DNA of 64,000 nt from Branchiostoma floridae (Eukaryota; Chordata; Leptocardii; Amphioxiformes; Branchiostomatidae), in the NCBI RefSeq assembly GCF_000003815.2, contig NC_049986.1:19423006-19487005 (forward strand). The letters run 5' to 3'. The notes below the pieces were generated by a model that made no database searches, was not told the DNA's origin, and saw nothing but the letters and a program-made list of their open reading frames with translations. Made by a program: the position numbers and the translations under genes. This document shows, piece after piece, positions 58,501 through 64,000 of the stretch. The stretch's first letter is position 1; the number at the start of each line of letters is the position of its first letter.

Positions 58501-58795
58501 CCGTTGTTCAGTACCCTCTCTTGCTCAACTAGCCCTATAAACCGGCGTGGTTGTCCTTGACAACCTCTTCGCCCAAACGTCATTCGTCTGACGCCGTCCG
58601 TTGCTGTTTTGAAAAATGGCAACTATCTTGTCTATCTCGTCCTGAGATACATGTACATGTATGAACTGATAGCATCATGGCCTGGAGGGGTGTTCGTGTA
58701 ACAAAGCATAACTACTTTAGGACTGCCCCAATGACTGACTGTCTTTGATTATTACAGCTTTGTTTTCTATTTATTTTAGAATTAGGGCAGCAAGG

Positions 58796-58985
58796 GATGA
58801 ACGAAGAAAGGAAGGGTGAAAGGAAGGAAGAAAGAAAGACAGGTTGGAAGGAAGGAAAGACGAAATGGAGGAAGGTTGGAAGGGAGGGAGGGTTGGAGGG
58901 TGGTATGGACCGAGGGAAAGAGGAAAGGAAGAAGGGAGAAATGAATGATGGAAGGAAGGAAAGAAGTATGAAAGAAAGAGTGGAA
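58796..58985 (+). repeat. GA-rich simple sequence
   Basis: Almost pure purine, GGAAG/AAAG/GAGG units. Open in several frames only because of composition. Confidence 0.9.
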
Positions 58986-60120
58986 GGAATTCATTGCTCG
59001 AGTATCGTACATGCTAGAATGTATGGAACTGACAGCTCGATCATACAATACATACATACTAACCCGGCGAAAGGTATACAAATGGGGGGTTTAGAGGATG
59101 ATGCTGGTGTATTGTATTTGTGCACATCCCCACAAACATTCCATGTCCTGTGGATTAAGGCTGGAACCCTGAGAGGGTTGTACATGTGATTCGTTGAGCG
59201 ACCTGTCAGATTTTAAGGTCGTCGTCCAAGTGAAATGGAGGTGAAACAGTATTTGTCGGTACGTACACGAAACACCTGAATGCCTAACACAATGCCTGTG
59301 GTCACGCCACCAGGCACTCTAATAAATATATCGCATTACAGTTCAGTGACATGCTAACCTCTGTTCTTTTGACATGAGCTAATGATAAAATAGCACGTTC
59401 GTCTGTCAAGTCGTCTTTTCACAATTTTTTTCAAAGCCTTTAAAATACTACCCGACGTATTTTCACATTTTTGATATTTTCTTGTCTTGGTCAAGCAAAA
59501 ATATGCCCGGTGATGCCATGCGCAAACTTTCCTTGCTGCGGCCAGAACTCCGCTGTGTCACAGTGTTGTACAATCACCTCTGTTTCTGATAATCGTTAGC
59601 AGATTAGCTAATTGGCAGTTTCGGCGCCGACTGTCTACAAGATCGTTAACGTTTGATTGCAACATACACGCTGGGACACTGCTGTATGTGATAAAATCAC
59701 ATCATGCGTCCTGTGAATGACTTCTCTGGCCATATATGGTAGAAAACCGTGATGCATCTGATCTCAGATGTCGCCAATGTAGTGATGTTTGCGAAAATTG
59801 AGATCACAGCACTTATCTGAGACAAATTAACATTCATGATGAGTTCAAACATTTGCTTATGAAACAAAAAGAAGCAAGATCGAGAAAAATTCTAATTCAC
59901 TATGCCTATTACAGAGCTAGGTTGAAAAGATATACATGCACAATCATGTATCTGTAAACTATTCATTTTCTACTTGTACTTAAACGGTAAAGATCGCCAT
60001 TCATTCATCCGTCCATTCATACATCTATTTATTCATCCATTTCTTCCTTTCTTTCTTCCTTCATCCATTAATTCATTTATTCATAACTTTGTACAACTTG
60101 AGTCATTTACGCCATACCCT
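58986..60120. other. No gene seen
   Basis: Intergenic sequence with no supported feature except short TTCATT-type runs from about 59998. Confidence 0.4.
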
Positions 60121-60245
60121 CACACATTCCTTCCTTCCTTCCTTCCTTCCTTCCTTCCTTCCTTCCTTCCTTCCTTCCTTCCTTCCTTCCTTCCTTCCTT
60201 CCTTCCTTCCTTCATTTATTCATTCCTTCATTCATTTATTCATTC
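60121..60245. repeat. TTCC microsatellite
   Basis: About 22 pure CCTT units from 60128 to 60213, then ATTC/ATTT units to 60250. The opposite purine block at 58796 makes this a purine/pyrimidine pair 1.2 kb apart. Confidence 0.95.
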
Positions 60246-60779
60246 ATTCATAACTTTCTATAACTTCTATCCATTTACGTCATATCCTCAATGGTTGCTA
60301 GGCGACAGCTCTGATTGACAGCTCGTCAAGACACTGTCCTCTCGTCAGATAAGCCATCTTGCCTGTTTACTATGATAACTATAATTACGGAGGCCGTTCT
60401 GAACAAAAGACAAGCAGAGCGTTTAATCACTGGCAGTGATACCCTGTGAACCGGGCTTAGTCAGTCAGATCTTTAACAGCAGTGTACAAATGGAGGGATT
60501 GGAATAAATGAGTTGGGACGGGCTCAAGGAGACAACAGTTCCGCTTTCTTCAACCGGGCAAGTCGGGTGTTCTGTGGTTCACCGCTCTATACTCTGCAGA
60601 GTTCGCGTTTTTCAGAAGTATTTGTGAGGTTTTAGAGAATCTTCCAGCATGTTTTGACAACCTCTGTAGTATTCCTACAAACTGTCAGGTTAAGAACGCG
60701 GATAATCTGTTGTTGTTGTTTGTTGAGGCGAAGAGACGATTTCAGAAGAAGACTCTGTTCCTTACACTTGGGTATTCAG

Positions 60780-60906
60780 GGTATATATATATATAGCTAT
60801 CAAAAGAGGAAAGGTTGGACAGTTCCATTTTGACAGAAGTTCTACTCAACACAACTCTACCGGGAACAGACGATAGTTTCAAACGTCTGTGACTGCACCG
60901 GTTGCT
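60780..60906 (+). promoter_or_regulatory. Possible promoter and leader of downstream gene
   Basis: A TATATATATATATA stretch at 60782-60795 lies about 110 bases before the ATG at 60907. TATA repeats are common by chance, so this is weak. Confidence 0.3.
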
Positions 60907-60950
60907 ATGGAGGCGCCCGGGTCACCCAAGAAAACAGACATCGTCGCCAG
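60907..60950 (+). CDS. Downstream gene exon 1
   Basis: ATG in context GCTATGG; donor GTGAGA. Encodes MEAPGSPKKTDIVA and leaves two bases, AG, completing Arg in the next exon. Confidence 0.65.
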
Positions 60951-63900
60951 GTGAGAAATATGTGAGATTTGTGATCAAAATGTCGCTCTCGTTTGTTGAC
61001 AATGTACTAATACAACGTTAGTGTGAATTAATGAAGACCTTTGTTGTTTATTTGGCGACACAGGACTAAGTACTGATCATGATATGTTGACAGTTAATAG
61101 ATGACATTACTTAAAGCCAACTTGTCTTCGCTTTTTAGTTATATTTGAAATAGGTTAACATATATATCACATAATTGTTACTTATGCTAAGAGAATACAA
61201 GTGGTATGGGTTTTAACTTTGATCGAATACAATAAATAATTTGCGACGTATACATGTCAATATAAAGACGGCATGTATGTAGTGTTTTGATGGAGACAAA
61301 GATTTTACTATGTTCTACTCTCGACCCCAAGGTACCATGAGTACAAGAGGCTGTGGTCGCTGCACTCGTACCCAGGGGAGTACAAGGAGCCCTGTTGGAA
61401 ACCACCGGTAAGTTCAAATGTATGGTGAAGATTCGGACGTTCTCCTTTTTAACATACTTTACTTTGTAAACAGCCTAAGGTGTTTACAAAGTAAAGTATG
61501 TTACATACGAGGGGTGATCAATATGTTCTCGGCCTAACCCAGAAATAATAAGCACAACTCAAATTTTGAGGCACAACTTTATAGTATGAAGCCTTTTATC
61601 AATATCCTCCAAATTACAAATCATTGGAGTCATTACTTTCCAGACATTCGTTTTATGCAAATTAGAAGGTAAGTGGCGAGAAAAAGAAGGGTGAAGTGTG
61701 ATCAGACAATTTGACCCGCACACCTCAGTTTTCAGATCAATTGTCCACTTTTTTTTTTCGTTATCCCTTACCTAACGTTACTGGTTGTCGCCTGCAACGT
61801 AATGATCACAATAATTTGAATTTTGGTACACATTTATATAAGATTTTATACAAGTACGTGGGATTATCAATAAGTCCTCGGTTTTACGGAGAAATAATAA
61901 GCACAGCTCAGATTTCGAAGCATAGATGTCAAGTATAACGTCTTATATAAATCTGTACCAAAATTCAAATTATTGTGATCATTACTTTGCAGGCGACACC
62001 CAGTAATGTTAGGTAAGGGAGAACGGAAAAAATGGGACAATTGACCTGACCTGAGGTGTGCGATCGAACTTGCGCTGCTGGAAGTCAGACACCCAATTCT
62101 TTTTGCTTGAAATAGGAGGAGAATCATTATCAAACATTTTGACAATGTCTTTTGTTAATTTACGGCATGGGGAACTCGACCCACACATGTCTGATCACAA
62201 TTCACACCATTTTTTTCTCGCCACTTACCTTCTAATTTGCATAAAACGAATGCCTGGAAAGTAATGACTCCAATGATTTGTAATTTGGAGGATATTGATA
62301 AAAGGCTTCATACTATAAAGTTGTGCCTCAAAATTTGAGTTGTGCTTATTATTTCTGGGTTAGGCCGAGAACATATTGATCACCCCTCGTACAGTCAAAG
62401 CTGCTCTAGTGACCACCTCTGTATGAACCACCTTGTCATTGATACACAATCGTATATACCTGTAACTGATTACCACATCTGTATTAGGACGACCCTTTCG
62501 TTGGTCACTTATATTGTAGCTCCTGACATTTGTATTTCGATATGGGCCCGTCCTTGAGTGTTGCTCTCTCATCCCCATACATTTATTTGTTAAGGCTGAT
62601 AAACAACAAACAAACAAATATATGGAGAGCAACATGGTTTTATGTGTGCGATTTTCCTAAATTCTTATTTCATTAGTACAACCTAATAAGAGCCTAAGCT
62701 GCAATTATTTCCCGAAACGCAAGGAGAAATGATTCACAAAACGACTAAACCATACAATGTCGTCAGGTTGCCATGGCCAGTTGAGAAAGTGTATAATCTA
62801 AATTAGAGTAAGCTGCAATTGTTTCCCGAATCGCTAGGAGAATGATTCACAAATTGACAAAACTCTGCAAACTGTCTTCAGGTTGCCATGGCCAGTTGAG
62901 AAAGTGTATAATCTAAATTAGCACTTATATCAGATAAGAGCACGTAATTGTTGAGGCGCCCTCGGGTAGAACTATTAGTCTTTTGTCTCTCCAGTGAACA
63001 CCTGTATCTGTCAGGTACGCTACAATCTGTGGTATTGTTGTACATACCTGGTGGGAAATATGATATCTAAACAAAGGGTACACGGACTAACTGCAGTGTA
63101 ATCACTCTCCAATCAGAGGTTAGAAACCGGCTCGTTTTGGGACGTCTTTTTGGCAAATTTCATCGGGCGTTCTATGTTAGAGTTACAGTTTGCACTGCAG
63201 CCAACCTGACAAAATAGAAAGTTCCACCGGTACCTCTTAAAAGCTTAAAAAGACGTTCAAACAAGCCATTGCCTAACAGTAAGTTCAATGAAGACTTTCT
63301 AATGAATGTTAGGCAAAAGTTTCTAACTTCTGCTGACTGCCTTTTCTTAGTCCCGGTTAATGACTGGGATCACAATATCTTGATAAGTGAAATAGGTACA
63401 AATCCCTGTAAAAGCGTGGATTATAAAAACTAATCCCCTTCGTGTGTGGGGTGCATTTATCGGGAATATGCTGGATATATACAGAAGTGAGTTATGGTCT
63501 AGTCTGTCGAGGACATCGTCGATGGCCAACTTCGGAAACCACAATCAACTAATAACGTCACTGGTCCCTGCCCTTCATCGTATTAGTGTTCGTAACATGG
63601 TGGTACTGCTAAACCTAGTGTTTCTTTAGAGGGGGTCAGAAAGAGTTGTGCGTCGTTTTGAAATTTCCTGTTGGTTACTTAGTTCTGTCTAAATGTATAT
63701 CGCTCTGAAACGCCCTTGTTTTTGCCCAGTGGTCTTCAAATCTAATAACCTATAGCTGGAAAAGGAGAGGCGTGCCCCGCTTTGGAGGAAGTGAATTTGA
63801 AAGAAAAGGAAGAAGCAGGTACGCCAACTAAGAACTCAATACAACAGTTACTCATAGAAAAGTATGTCGCTTTTCACTTCACACGTTTCTTCTTCTTTTT

Positions 63901-64000
63901 TTTATCGCAGGATTCGTGGAAATGGTTTGCTACCAAGAAGAGCCCAAGAACCTCAACAGACAGTCTGGACAAAGAAACGAGTTCCTCCTCTTTGGACGAA
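60907..64000 (+). CDS. Unrecognised gene, 5' part (HYLS1-like motif), continues past window
   Basis: Exons 60907-60950, 61332-61407 and 63911 to the edge join in phase. They encode MEAPGSPKKTDIVA, then RYHEYKRLWSLHSYPGEYKE and PCWKPP, then DSWKWFATKKSPRTSTDSLD and KETSSSSLDE. The D-x-VARY-x-EYK-x2-W...PGE pattern (residues 11-32) recalls the C-terminal HYLS1 motif of ciliary/centriolar proteins; this is from memory and the motif sits at the wrong end, so the function is open. A 63- or 89-base exon candidate ending at 63818 would change the frame and is left out. Confidence 0.5.
61332..61407 (+). CDS. Downstream gene exon 2
   Basis: Acceptor CTCGACCCCAAG, donor GTAAGT. Encodes YHEYKRLWSLHSYPGEYKEP then CWKPP, leaving phase 0. 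High GC against an AT-rich flank supports coding. Confidence 0.65.
61450..61503. repeat. Perfect 22-bp hairpin
   Basis: TAACATACTTTACTTTGTAA-AC pairs exactly with GT-TTACAAAGTAAAGTATGTTA around AGCCTAAGGT. It ends four bases before the TIR element below. Confidence 0.9.
61508..62389. mobile_element. Mariner-type foldback with nested related end
   Basis: Arms of about 185 bases begin CGAGGGGTGATCAATATGTT and are flanked by TA. An inner palindrome (about 61787-61845 with 61940-62000) holds in its loop a second, diverged end (CGTGGGATTATCAATAAGTC followed by CTCGG and GAAATAATAAGCACAGCTCA). So a related element seems to have been captured inside. No transposase. Lies in intron 2 of the downstream gene. 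Confidence 0.85.
62692..62920 (+). repeat. Tandem duplication, about 117-bp unit
   Basis: TAAGCTGCAATT-TTTCCCGAA, AGGAGAA-TGATTCACAAA and CAGGTTGCCATGGCCAGTTG then AGAAAGTGTATAATCTAAAT occur twice, the last 40 bases identical. Confidence 0.92.
62921..63910. other. Intron of downstream gene
   Basis: No firm exon. TTTTTGCCCAG at 63729 and CCTATAG at 63755 are possible acceptors for a candidate exon ending at 63818 before GTACGC, but neither joins exon 2 and the preferred frame of 63911 together. Confidence 0.4.
63911..64000 (+). CDS. Downstream gene exon 3 (runs off the edge)
   Basis: Strong acceptor, TTCTTTTTTTTATCGCAG. Joined to exon 2 in phase 0 it reads PP-DSWKWFATKKSPRTSTDS and on. All three frames are open to the edge, so frame choice rests on phase and on the Ser/Thr/acidic composition. 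Confidence 0.55.

Noticed and set aside
58797-59189. 130-codon Lys/Glu/Arg-rich plus frame
   Set aside because: It translates a GA-rich simple sequence; no splice context or conservation signal.
63730-63818. Candidate third exon of the downstream gene (63730 or 63756 to 63818)
   Set aside because: From 63756 in phase 0 it has a stop; in the frame reading EEVNLKEKEEA it needs a one-base carry from exon 2, which ends in phase 0. From 63730 it is open but forces a basic, low-quality frame in the next exon. Skipping it gives the most coherent protein.

Overview
This is an animal nuclear genome window, most likely from an amphioxus (Branchiostoma). That identification is inference: the sequence shows one large intron-rich gene with GT-AG introns, an exon layout close to that of a vertebrate orthologue, many small transposon and SINE fragments, simple repeats and two runs of N. 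No prokaryotic organisation, CRISPR array, rRNA or intact tRNA gene was seen.

The gene filling the window is the orthologue of GARNL3 (GTPase-activating Rap/Ran-GAP domain-like 3), plus strand, 13041 to 54760. I could place 27 coding exons by protein similarity remembered from the vertebrate family, splice sites and unbroken phase. From the ATG at 17822 the model is about 929 residues once two extra bases in one exon beside an assembly gap are discounted. Order: N-terminal region (exons 0-2), dimerisation-like half and Rap-GAP catalytic domain with the Asn-thumb motif (exons 3-13), linker (14-15), CNH beta-propeller domain (16-24), and a Ser/Pro-rich tail ending EEDIDLK (25-26). Exon 0 at 13041-13104 shows that the real 5' end lies further upstream and was not found; the ATG at 17822 would then be an alternative start or simply part of an acceptor tract. 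The 3' UTR runs to a poly(A) signal near 55732 or 58009.

A second plus-strand gene starts at 60907 and runs off the right edge. Two or three exons are visible. Its N-terminus resembles, loosely, the C-terminal motif of the ciliary protein HYLS1; I do not otherwise recognise it.

The rest is repeat-rich. From 1 to 13 kb: dispersed repeats, SINE, MITEs, a foldback and a CTCA microsatellite. From 14 to 32 kb: tandem repeats, a LINE 3' end, a nested-MITE repeat block, SINEs, a CA microsatellite and a minus-strand open frame. Inside the GARNL3 introns: a long degenerate satellite (about 35.2-37.6 kb), several foldbacks, mariner-type TIR elements and minisatellites.

The most notable pattern is that five GARNL3 exons (3, 10, 17, 20, 24) have partial copies of themselves in nearby introns. 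The exon 24 copies form a regular 127-bp array in which each copy keeps AG and GT boundaries and could splice in frame to exon 23.
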